Positions 1-6,237 of a stretch of DNA of 15,653 bases are shown piece after piece (the stretch's first letter is position 1; each line of letters opens with the position of its first letter). A program made the position numbers and the translations under genes. The notes below the pieces were generated by a model that saw only the letters and a program-made list of their open reading frames with translations, was not told where the DNA came from and did not search any database. This stretch comes from Kiritimatiellia bacterium (lineage in GTDB: Bacteria > Verrucomicrobiota > Kiritimatiellia > RFP12 > UBA1067): assembly GCA_017508315.1 (NCBI GenBank), contig JAFVZE010000322.1, forward strand, positions 1-15,653, in the 5' to 3' direction.

Positions 1-92
1 GGATGGTCGGGCACGATATGAAGGTGAGCGACTACCGCGACACCGGTCACGTCGATCATCAGATTCCGCCTTCGTGGTGGATCGACAATTGA
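1..92 (+). CDS. C-terminal end of an unidentified upstream protein (partial)
   Basis: The frame that reads through base 3 is open from the left edge to a TGA at 90-92. It gives about 29 residues, ending in a Trp-Trp-Ile-Asp-Asn tail with several His and Asp residues. The next gene starts 43 bases later with its own Shine-Dalgarno, so this looks like the end of the preceding gene in the same operon. Too little is present to name a family. Given the following genes it may be another sugar-metabolism protein, but that is only inference from position. A chance open frame of this length is possible. Confidence 0.5.
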   Translation, partial: MVGHDMKVSDYRDTGHVDHQIPPSWWIDN

Positions 93-125
93 GCAAATGG
101 TTGAGATTTCAGAGTTGAAAAAAAA

Positions 126-130
126 AAGGA
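126..130 (+). promoter_or_regulatory. Shine-Dalgarno deciding the start at 136
   Basis: AAGGA within a poly-A run lies 5 bases before ATG 136. The in-frame ATG at 97 has no purine-rich site before it and would add a Lys-rich 13-residue extension, so 136 is preferred. Confidence 0.55.
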
Positions 131-135
131 AAAAA

Positions 136-933
136 ATGAATATTAAAAAGATGAACAGAGGGCTCGATTTTCTGCGCGAAAAATACATATCCCCCGAACG
201 CAGTGAGCCGCGCAAGCGGTCGCTAGAGGGGTGCGCGGCGAAAGGCGAGATTACGCTTAAGGACGGTCATTGCTGGGTGGGGGCGACACCGCTTATCCCC
301 GGCCGCATGGAACGCAAGATCGTGGAGCTCAAGAAGATGACCGAAAACGGCACCTTGGAAGGCGTCTCCACGCTTCGCTTCGCAAGCTTCGCGCCCAAAG
401 GCTCCGACATCGAAGCGATGCTCGCGAAAGAGCTCGACCTCGCGGCCTATCTCGGCGCGTCGGATGTCGTGCGCGTGATGGCGGTCGCCAACGGCAATGC
501 CGTCAACGTTCTGGCAAAGCTTGCGAACGACGTCAACGTTTCCGTTGAAATCGGCGCGGCGCTCCCCAGGGGAGAAGCGCCATACGACCGCCATGAGATC
601 ATCGCCAAGCGCGGCGTCGCCTGCGACCAGACGGTGGATACGCATACGCCGCACGCGTCCATCCGCTGCTGGAACGGCGGCGGTGCGGTTGAATACACCG
701 ATGTCGACACGGAGCTTTTCGGTCTTTCTTATGAAGAAATCTGGAATGTCCGTGCGGCATTTGCGCTCTTGCAGAAGCGGGCCGACGCGAAAGTGTGGAA
801 GGCGGCATGGGCCAAGGCGGTGAAAGCGGCAAAGCTTGCGTTCGCCGCCGACAAGGCGAAAGCGGCGAAGACCATTGCGCTCAAGAAGGGGCTCGATACC
901 AACCGCGCGATAAAAGTAGCGGAAGTGAGGTGA
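136..933 (+). CDS. Gfo/Idh/MocA C-terminal-domain-like protein lacking the NAD-binding domain
   Basis: This 265-residue protein probably has no catalytic activity of its own. From about residue 55 its order of elements matches the C-terminal alpha/beta domain of Gfo/Idh/MocA oxidoreductases: a helix then 'ENGTLEGVSTLRF' (like the family's 'GxIGxv' strand), 'KELDLAAYLGAS' where the family has H-x-x-D-x-x-x-x-L-x-G, a beta-sheet stretch, and 'RHEIIAKRGVACD' (like the family's 'xxEIxGxxG' strand). There is no N-terminal Rossmann fold or GxGxxG, and the usual His is Lys. The C-terminal 50 residues are Ala/Lys-rich and probably helical. The ATG at 136 is chosen over an ATG at 97 because AAGGA at 126-130 is correctly spaced before it. 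The gene ends 5 bases before a complete Gfo/Idh/MocA gene, so a partner or regulatory subunit is plausible. The family match is by eye. Confidence 0.6.
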   Translation: MNIKKMNRGLDFLREKYISPERSEPRKRSLEGCAAKGEITLKDGHCWVGATPLIPGRMERKIVELKKMTENGTLEGVSTLRFASFAPKGSDIEAMLAKELDLAAYLGASDVVRVMAVANGNAVNVLAKLANDVNVSVEIGAALPRGEAPYDRHEIIAKRGVACDQTVDTHTPHASIRCWNGGGAVEYTDVDTELFGLSYEEIWNVRAAFALLQKRADAKVWKAAWAKAVKAAKLAFAADKAKAAKTIALKKGLDTNRAIKVAEVR

Positions 934-938
934 AAACT

Positions 939-2018
939 ATGAAACCGGTTAAAATTGCGATGATGGGCATGACCCATGGGCATACCCGCAAATATTACCA
1001 GACGCTACTGGACAACAAGAAGCTCGACTGGGTGGCGAGCTGTGCGCAGGATGAAGATGCGAAGAAGACATATGAACTCTATCAGACCGGAGTTCCCTGC
1101 TACCTCGATCCCGATGAGATGTACAAGAACCATCCCGATATCGAGGCGGTAGTCATCGCTTCGGCCAACGATCAGCATTTCGCGCAGATGAAATGGTGCG
1201 CCGAGAAGGGGATTCACATTCTTTCGATGAAAATCCCCACCTTCGACATGAAGGAATACGACGAGATGATCGCCATGTGCGACAAGGCGGGCATCGTCTG
1301 TCAGATCGAGCTTGAGATGCATTACAACGCCGTTGTTCAGCGTCTTAAGAAGCTTGTCAAGGACGGTGCGATCGGCAAGATCAAGGCGATTCAGATGACG
1401 AATATCACGCTTTCGCCGGTTTGGGCGTTCCCGTGGCAGGGCGACCCCAAGGCGAGTTTCGGCAGCGTAAAGCGGCTCAAGAAGGGCGATGACCGTTTCA
1501 TGGGCGGAGCTTTGTGCGATCATCCGCACATCTTCGACCTCATCCGACATCTGACCGGTTCGGACTTCGACTACATCTACGCCGAAGTCGCGCCGAATCT
1601 GCGCGACGGGCTCAAGGTTGAAGACATGCTGATGGCGATCGGCAGGATGAAGGACGGGACTTCCTTCCTTTTCGATCCGAGCTGGTCGCGGCTAGAGGAA
1701 AAGATCAAGGTCCCCGGTCCCGGCTGGGAACGTTTCCCGAAGCGCATGGAGGTGAACGTGACCATCACCGGTGAAAAGGGCATGCTCACCTGCGACTGCT
1801 TCGGCCCGAACGTCTACCACAACGGTGCGCCGAACGACCGCTATACGGTGCAGTACACGTATTTCGACGAGTGGATCGGGCTCATCGACGAGTTTGTCGA
1901 TTGCATCCGCAACAGGAAAACTCCGCTCATCAATCTCAAGTGGCACAAGCAGACCATCCAGTCCATGCTCGGCTGCTACGAGTCGATCAACACCGGCAAA
2001 ATCGCCAAGGTGGGCTGA
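939..2018 (+). CDS. Gfo/Idh/MocA family NAD(P)-dependent oxidoreductase
   Basis: A 359-residue cytoplasmic dehydrogenase of the family that oxidises or reduces hydroxyl groups on sugars, inositols and related polyols. The N-terminal Rossmann domain (about 1-125) begins with the strand 'VKIAMMG' and a nucleotide loop GMTHGHT (10-16) in place of GxGxxG. 'SMKIP' (96-100) stands where the family has EKP; Lys98 is kept. The C-terminal domain carries 'GGALCDHPHIFDLIRHLTG', with Asp194, His197 and Asp200 matching the conserved D-x-x-H-x-x-D catalytic patch. Length is normal for the family. The ATG at 939 is 8 bases after GTGAGG, which overlaps the end of the preceding gene. The two genes are 5 bases apart and surely co-transcribed. 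The substrate cannot be read from the sequence. The gene ends inside a hairpin shared with the convergent regulator gene. Confidence 0.9.
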   Translation: MKPVKIAMMGMTHGHTRKYYQTLLDNKKLDWVASCAQDEDAKKTYELYQTGVPCYLDPDEMYKNHPDIEAVVIASANDQHFAQMKWCAEKGIHILSMKIPTFDMKEYDEMIAMCDKAGIVCQIELEMHYNAVVQRLKKLVKDGAIGKIKAIQMTNITLSPVWAFPWQGDPKASFGSVKRLKKGDDRFMGGALCDHPHIFDLIRHLTGSDFDYIYAEVAPNLRDGLKVEDMLMAIGRMKDGTSFLFDPSWSRLEEKIKVPGPGWERFPKRMEVNVTITGEKGMLTCDCFGPNVYHNGAPNDRYTVQYTYFDEWIGLIDEFVDCIRNRKTPLINLKWHKQTIQSMLGCYESINTGKIAKVG

Positions 2019-2039
2019 CACGGCCCGCCCGTGTCAGCC
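2013..2039. terminator. Shared convergent hairpin containing both stop codons
   Basis: GGCTGACACGG (2013-2023) and its exact reverse complement CCGTGTCAGCC (2029-2039) form an 11-bp perfect stem with a 5-base loop. The plus-strand TGA of the oxidoreductase (2016-2018) lies in the left arm, and the minus-strand TGA of the XylR-like gene (2034-2036) lies in the right arm. Neither strand has a T-tract after the stem, so it is not a classical intrinsic terminator. A bidirectional hairpin acting with another factor, or as an mRNA 3'-end stabiliser, is likely. Confidence 0.65.
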
Positions 2040-3221
2040 GATGAAAGACGACCGGTAGTCGCGCATAGACGTTCCGAAGCGTTGTTTGAATATCTTTTTG
2101 AGCGATGCCGGCGTCGACCAGCCGCATTTCTCCGCAATCGCGTCGATCGATTCCTGTGAACTTTTCAGCATAGCCCGCACGGTTTCGAGGCGGACGTTCA
2201 GAATAGTTTCATAGACCGATTCCCGCTGAAGTTCCTGAAAGCGGAGATTGAGGAGCGAATAGGAGATTTTCAGGTGCCGCGCGACATCTTGCACCCCGAT
2301 GCCTTTCGTCGCGTTCTTCTGGATGTAGGCGAGAGCTTTCTGGATGAGCAGCCCGGCTTCGGAGATCGGACGGGTGGAGTCGCGGTGGATTATCTGACGG
2401 ACGCCGATGCTGTACACGTTGCCGCGCTGACGCCTGCGATAGCTTTCGCTCGAGAGCATGCGTCCGAGGATGGTGGCGGCAAGGCGGCCTTCCTGGATGA
2501 AGTCGGGCTGCACGGAGGAAAGGCGCGGGTCCGAGTTTTCGCAGAGAATGGGATCGTTGTTGATGCCTAAGACGGCGATTTCGCCGGGAACCTTGATCCC
2601 CGCCTGTCTGCAGGCGTTGACGATCTCAAAAGCGCGGTCGTCGCAGGAGGCGAGGATTCCGCAGGGTTTAGGCAGACTGTTCAGCCACTCGGTCGTGGTC
2701 GCGAGGTTTTCGATCTTGTCCGCGAAGTGCGCGAAATCGAACATCCGGCATTCGCGGCCGACTTTTTCCAGTTCGTCGCGGAATGCGCGGCCCCGATCCC
2801 TGCTCCAGTCTTCATTTATGCGGTAGCCGGCATAGCCAAAACATCTGTATACGCCCTGCTTCAGCAGTTCGCGCGCGGCCGCTCTGCCGATCGCTTCGGA
2901 GTCGCTGCGCACGAAAGCGATGTTCTTCGTCCGCTTCTCGATGATGCCGGATACATTCATGATCACGGTGGGAGTTTCCGATGCAGCAAGGGCGCTGAGC
3001 GCGCTGTCCGCTCCGGGGATTCCCACGATGAAGCCTTCCGTGCCGCGTTCGATCTCGCGCTTCACCGTCTCTCCCGTGAATTCATGGATGGAGCGAAAGA
3101 TGGAAAGCTGCCAGCGGTTGCCTTCGCTCAGATGTTCGAAGATGCCGTTGAGCTTGTCCTGTCCGGCGATACCGGCCATGCGCAGAGCGACGGTGATTCT
3201 GTGCGTACTGTTGACTTTCAT
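2034..3221 (-). CDS. XylR-type transcriptional regulator (PBP-like sensor + AraC DNA-binding domain)
   Basis: A 395-residue sugar-sensing regulator. Residues about 8-280 form a LacI/GalR-like periplasmic-binding-protein domain, with 'GTEGFIVGIPG', 'FVRSDSEAIGRAAARELL', 'GILASCDDRAFEIVNACRQAGIKVPGEIAVLGINND' and 'LSSVQPD'. Residues about 293-392 form an AraC-type double helix-turn-helix, with 'GVQDVARHLKISYSLLNLRFQEL' and 'SIDAIAEKCGWSTPASLKKIFKQRFGTSMRDYR'. There is no N-terminal LacI helix-turn-helix. This order and length match E. coli XylR (392 residues), but the ligand is unknown. The gene converges with the oxidoreductase and diverges from pgi, so either flank could be a target. The ATG has almost no Shine-Dalgarno but follows an extended -10 box by 7 bases, suggesting a leaderless mRNA. 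Confidence 0.88.
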   Translation of the reverse strand: MKVNSTHRITVALRMAGIAGQDKLNGIFEHLSEGNRWQLSIFRSIHEFTGETVKREIERGTEGFIVGIPGADSALSALAASETPTVIMNVSGIIEKRTKNIAFVRSDSEAIGRAAARELLKQGVYRCFGYAGYRINEDWSRDRGRAFRDELEKVGRECRMFDFAHFADKIENLATTTEWLNSLPKPCGILASCDDRAFEIVNACRQAGIKVPGEIAVLGINNDPILCENSDPRLSSVQPDFIQEGRLAATILGRMLSSESYRRRQRGNVYSIGVRQIIHRDSTRPISEAGLLIQKALAYIQKNATKGIGVQDVARHLKISYSLLNLRFQELQRESVYETILNVRLETVRAMLKSSQESIDAIAEKCGWSTPASLKKIFKQRFGTSMRDYRSSFIG

Positions 3222-3228
3222 TCCGGTC

Positions 3229-3237
3229 AGTATAGCA
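3229..3237 (-). promoter_or_regulatory. Extended -10 promoter of the XylR-like gene, leaderless arrangement
   Basis: The minus strand reads TGCTATACT (TGn plus a 5/6 match to TATAAT) and then 7 bases before the ATG at 3221-3219. The start point expected from this -10 falls at or next to the A of the ATG. TTGCCC at 3255-3250 could be a weak -35 with a 15-base spacer. Confidence 0.5.
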
Positions 3238-3290
3238 AAAATGAGTTACGGGCAACGCGTGAAGTTCAATAAAACCGGGACGCAAGACAT

Positions 3291-3305
3291 CGTTGACGCG
3301 CAACG
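3291..3305. promoter_or_regulatory. Possible operator CGTTG-N5-CAACG over the pgi -35
   Basis: CGTTG (3291-3295) and CAACG (3301-3305) are perfect inverted arms around ACGCG, and they overlap the TTGACG -35 of the pgi promoter. A related CAACGCG lies at 3253-3259 on the regulator side. It could be a repressor site for the divergent regulator, but the arms are short and AraC-type domains usually bind direct repeats. Confidence 0.25.
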
Positions 3306-3320
3306 GCCAACTATGATACT
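3293..3320 (+). promoter_or_regulatory. Promoter of pgi
   Basis: TTGACG (3293-3298) is followed by GATACT (3315-3320) with a 16-base spacer. TACTAT (3317-3322, 18-base spacer) is an alternative -10. A start near 3327 would give a leader of about 31 bases carrying the AAGGAAAGG Shine-Dalgarno at 3341-3349. This is the only clear promoter before the ten-gene plus-strand run. Confidence 0.5.
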
Positions 3321-3357
3321 ATGCTGAAACTACCATGGAAAAGGAAAGGTATAAAAG

Positions 3358-4971
3358 ATGATAACCGAAAAATGGGCGCATCTGGACGCGGCGATGGTCG
3401 CGTCGAGCCGCAAGACGATAAAAGAACTGTTTGCCGAGGATCCGGATCGGGCCGGGAAGTTCACGCTCGAGGCGGCCGGTTGGATGCTTGACTATTCCAA
3501 GAACCGCATCGACCGCGAGGTCATGAAGGAGCTTTTCGCGCTCGCGCGCGAGTCGAATCTTGAAACTGAGATTGAGCGGATGTTCACCGGTGAGAAGATC
3601 AACGCCACCGAGAACCGCGCCGTTCTCCATACGGCGCTTCGCAACTGCGAGAAGGATGCGAAGGTTGTGGTTGACGGGAAGGATGTGATGCCGGACGTGC
3701 GCGCGGTTCTTGAGGCGATGGGAGACTTCTCCGATTCCGTGCGCAAGGGTACATGGAAGGGCTATACCGGCAAGAAGATCAAGTACATCGTCAACATCGG
3801 TATCGGCGGCTCCGACCTGGGTCCGGTCATGGCCAATCTCGCACTGAAGCCGTATTCAAAGCGCAATTTGAAGTTCCACTTCGTCTCCAACGTCGATTCC
3901 ACGCATCTCGCCGAGACGCTGCGTGAAGTCAAGGCCGCCGAGACGCTTTTCATCGTCGCCTCCAAGACGTTCACGACGCAGGAGACGATGTCCAACGCCG
4001 AGGCCGCCCGGTCGTGGCTCATCGAAAAACTCGGCTCGAAGGACGCCGTCGCCAAGCACTTCGTCGCCGTTTCGACCGCCGCCGGCGAGGTTGCCGCCTT
4101 CGGCATCGACACGAAGAACATGTTCGGCTTCTGGGACTGGGTCGGCGGGCGCTATTCGCTTCCTTCGGCGATCGGGCTTTCGCTCATGATCGCCGTCGGG
4201 CGCAAGAATTACGCCAGGATGCTCAAGGGCTACTGGAAGATGGACAGGCATTTCCGCAGCGCGAAACTCGAGCGCAACCTGCCTGTCGTTCTCGCGCTTC
4301 TGGGGATTCTCTATTCCAACGGCTACGGCGCCGAGAGCTACTGCGTTCTTCCCTACGACCAGTATCTCGCCCGCTTCCCCGCCTATCTCCAGCAGATGGA
4401 CATGGAGTCGAACGGCAAGTCGGTCGACCGCGACGGCAATCCGGTCGAGTGTCTTACCGGCCCGATCGAATGGGGCGAGCCGGGCACGAACGGCCAGCAC
4501 GCCTTCTACCAGCTCATCCATCAGGGGACGCGGCTCATCCCCTGCGATTTCATCGGCTGCTGCCGCACCCACAATCCCATCGGCGATCTCCACGACAAGC
4601 TGATGGCCAATCTCTTCGCGCAGACCGAGGCGCTCGCTTTCGGCAAAACCGCCGAGGAGTGCCGCGCCGAAGGCGTCGATGAAAAGCTCGTTCCTTTCAA
4701 GACGTTCGAGGGTAACCGTCCGACGAACACGCTTCTCTGCGACGAATTGAATCCCGAGACTTTCGGCGCGCTTGTTGCTCTCTATGAGCACAAGATATTC
4801 GTGCAGGGTATCATCTGGAACATCTACAGCTTCGACCAGTGGGGAGTTCAGCTCGGCAAGGTTCTCGCCAAGGGCGTTCTGGACGATCTCACGGCCGACA
4901 AGCCGTCGATGAGGCACGACAGCTCCACCAATCAGCTCATCGCGCGCTACCGCAAGGCGATCGGACGTTGA
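3358..4971 (+). CDS. pgi: Glucose-6-phosphate isomerase
   Basis: This 537-residue cytoplasmic enzyme interconverts glucose-6-phosphate and fructose-6-phosphate in glycolysis and gluconeogenesis. Two SIS sugar-isomerase domains are evident. The sugar-phosphate loop 'NIGIGGSDLGP' lies at 146-156, 'SKTFTTQETMSN' at 202-213 and 'FWDWVGGRYSLPS' at 258-270. 'MDMESNGK' is at 347-354, 'GEPGTNGQHAF' at 373-383 and the C-terminal signature 'FDQWGVQLGK' at 492-501. The catalytic set of the animal and bacterial enzyme is intact: Arg265, Glu350, His381 and Lys501. Length is close to the E. coli enzyme (549). The ATG follows AAGGAAAGG by 8 bases. It is the first gene of the plus-strand run and lies 6 bases upstream of the U32 gene. 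Confidence 0.98.
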   Translation: MITEKWAHLDAAMVASSRKTIKELFAEDPDRAGKFTLEAAGWMLDYSKNRIDREVMKELFALARESNLETEIERMFTGEKINATENRAVLHTALRNCEKDAKVVVDGKDVMPDVRAVLEAMGDFSDSVRKGTWKGYTGKKIKYIVNIGIGGSDLGPVMANLALKPYSKRNLKFHFVSNVDSTHLAETLREVKAAETLFIVASKTFTTQETMSNAEAARSWLIEKLGSKDAVAKHFVAVSTAAGEVAAFGIDTKNMFGFWDWVGGRYSLPSAIGLSLMIAVGRKNYARMLKGYWKMDRHFRSAKLERNLPVVLALLGILYSNGYGAESYCVLPYDQYLARFPAYLQQMDMESNGKSVDRDGNPVECLTGPIEWGEPGTNGQHAFYQLIHQGTRLIPCDFIGCCRTHNPIGDLHDKLMANLFAQTEALAFGKTAEECRAEGVDEKLVPFKTFEGNRPTNTLLCDELNPETFGALVALYEHKIFVQGIIWNIYSFDQWGVQLGKVLAKGVLDDLTADKPSMRHDSSTNQLIARYRKAIGR

Positions 4972-4977
4972 AACGTC

Positions 4978-6237
4978 GTGAAAAAGCCCGAAATACTCGC
5001 CCCCGCCGGGGATTTCATCTGTCTGGAGGCTGCGATCGAAGCCGGCGCCGACGCCGTCTATTTCGGGCTCGGCGCATTCAATATGCGCGCGCGCTCAGGG
5101 GTCAATTTCAGCAGGGATGATCTGCCGGAAATCTCCTGGCGCTGCCGGGGGCGCGGGAAAAAACCGTATCTGACGCTCAATTCGATCGTCTTTGAGGATG
5201 AGCTTGCCGAGGTTGAGAAATTGGTCTCGTATGCAAAGCCGTATGTCGACGCATTTATTGTGGCGGATTGGGCGGTAGTGGAGATTTGCAGACGCTACGG
5301 TGTTGAGTTTCACATTTCCACCCAGATGAGCTGCTCGAACTCGCAGGCGGCGAAGTTCCTGCGCGAACAGGGCGCGAGCAGGGTGGTGCTTGCGCGTGAA
5401 TGTTCGCTTGCCGAGGTCAAGCGTATTGCGGCGGTTTCAGGTTTGGAGATAGAGGCGTTCGTTCATGGGGCGCAGTGCGTGGCGCTTTCCGGGCGCTGTC
5501 TGATGAGCCACGATGTGTTCGGCTGCAGCGCGAACCGCGGCGAATGCCGCCAGCCGTGCCGCCGCCGTTTTCTCGTCAAGGCGGTCGATCTTTACGAAGA
5601 CGCCGCGGGAAAACCGGTGCATGAAAGCGATACCGCCTTTCTGGTTGAGCCGCATACGGTTCTTTCGGCGAAAGATCTCTGCTCGCTCGGTTTTGTCGAC
5701 AAACTCATGGATGCCGGGATCGCGAGCTTCAAGATCGAGGGGCGTGCGCGCAACGCCGATTATGTGAGGAGCGTGGTCGGCGCCTACCGCCGGGCGGTCG
5801 ACGCCGTCGCCGACGGAAGCTACACGCCGCAACTCGTTGCGGAACTTACCGCGGAAGTGAGCAAGGTGTTTCACCGCGAATTCTCAAACGGTCTATACTA
5901 CGGCCGTCCCGGGGCGGATCAGTTCACCGACAGCGAGGATTCGCTCGCGGCCTCGGTAAAGCGCCATGTCGGCGTGGTGGCCGATTACTTCCTGAAAGCC
6001 GGAATCGTGCAGGTGAAAGTGCAGGATCATGCCGTCCGGCCCGGCGACGAACTGCAGATACACGGCCGCACGACGGGAGTCGTGGAACTCGTCGCCGGAG
6101 AACTTCGCCGCGATGATGATATTCTCGAAGTCGCCGAGAAGGGAAACTGGTTTACGATGAAGGCCCCGCGCTGCCGCGTCGGCGACAAGGTGTTTTTCGT
6201 CGAAAAGCGAAACCGAAAAGGAGGTTGCGGAAGATGA
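4978..6237 (+). CDS. U32-family protein, TrhP/YegQ-like (probable tRNA hydroxylation factor)
   Basis: A 419-residue member of the 'peptidase U32' family. The N-terminus 'KPEILAPAGDFICLEAAIEAGADAVYFG' starts a TIM-barrel-like domain, and the family signature 'EAFVHGAQCVALSGRCLMS' is at about 159-177, followed by 'NRGECRQPCRRRF'. Cys167, Cys174, Cys190 and Cys235 have a spacing similar to the iron-sulfur cysteines described for UbiU. Residues from about 330 form the small C-terminal beta domain. Its length fits TrhP/YegQ and B. subtilis YrrO, which act in prephenate-dependent 5-hydroxyuridine formation at tRNA position 34, rather than the longer RlhA. No protease activity is implied. The start is GTG at 4978 with only a weak Shine-Dalgarno, 6 bases after pgi, suggesting coupling. 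Its stop overlaps the next start (ATGA). Confidence 0.87.
   Translation: MKKPEILAPAGDFICLEAAIEAGADAVYFGLGAFNMRARSGVNFSRDDLPEISWRCRGRGKKPYLTLNSIVFEDELAEVEKLVSYAKPYVDAFIVADWAVVEICRRYGVEFHISTQMSCSNSQAAKFLREQGASRVVLARECSLAEVKRIAAVSGLEIEAFVHGAQCVALSGRCLMSHDVFGCSANRGECRQPCRRRFLVKAVDLYEDAAGKPVHESDTAFLVEPHTVLSAKDLCSLGFVDKLMDAGIASFKIEGRARNADYVRSVVGAYRRAVDAVADGSYTPQLVAELTAEVSKVFHREFSNGLYYGRPGADQFTDSEDSLAASVKRHVGVVADYFLKAGIVQVKVQDHAVRPGDELQIHGRTTGVVELVAGELRRDDDILEVAEKGNWFTMKAPRCRVGDKVFFVEKRNRKGGCGR
6216..6224 (+). promoter_or_regulatory. Strong Shine-Dalgarno fixing the GH16 start at 6234
   Basis: AAAAGGAGG inside the end of the U32 gene lies 9 bases before ATG 6234. An in-frame TTG at 6225 directly abuts the site with zero spacing and so is unlikely to be used. 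Confidence 0.7.

Noticed and set aside
97..135. ATG 97 as start of the Gfo/Idh-like C-terminal-domain gene
   Set aside because: It has no ribosome site and encodes a Lys-rich stretch that is really the Shine-Dalgarno region of ATG 136.
3335..3361. Eight-codon open frame before pgi whose TGA overlaps the pgi ATG (ATGA)
   Set aside because: There is no ribosome site before its ATG, and its bases mostly are the Shine-Dalgarno of pgi. It is probably chance.
4964..4977. Small palindrome GACGTT-GA-AACGTC across the pgi stop
   Set aside because: The arms are only 6 bases with a 2-base loop and no T-tract. It is too weak to call a terminator between two closely coupled genes.
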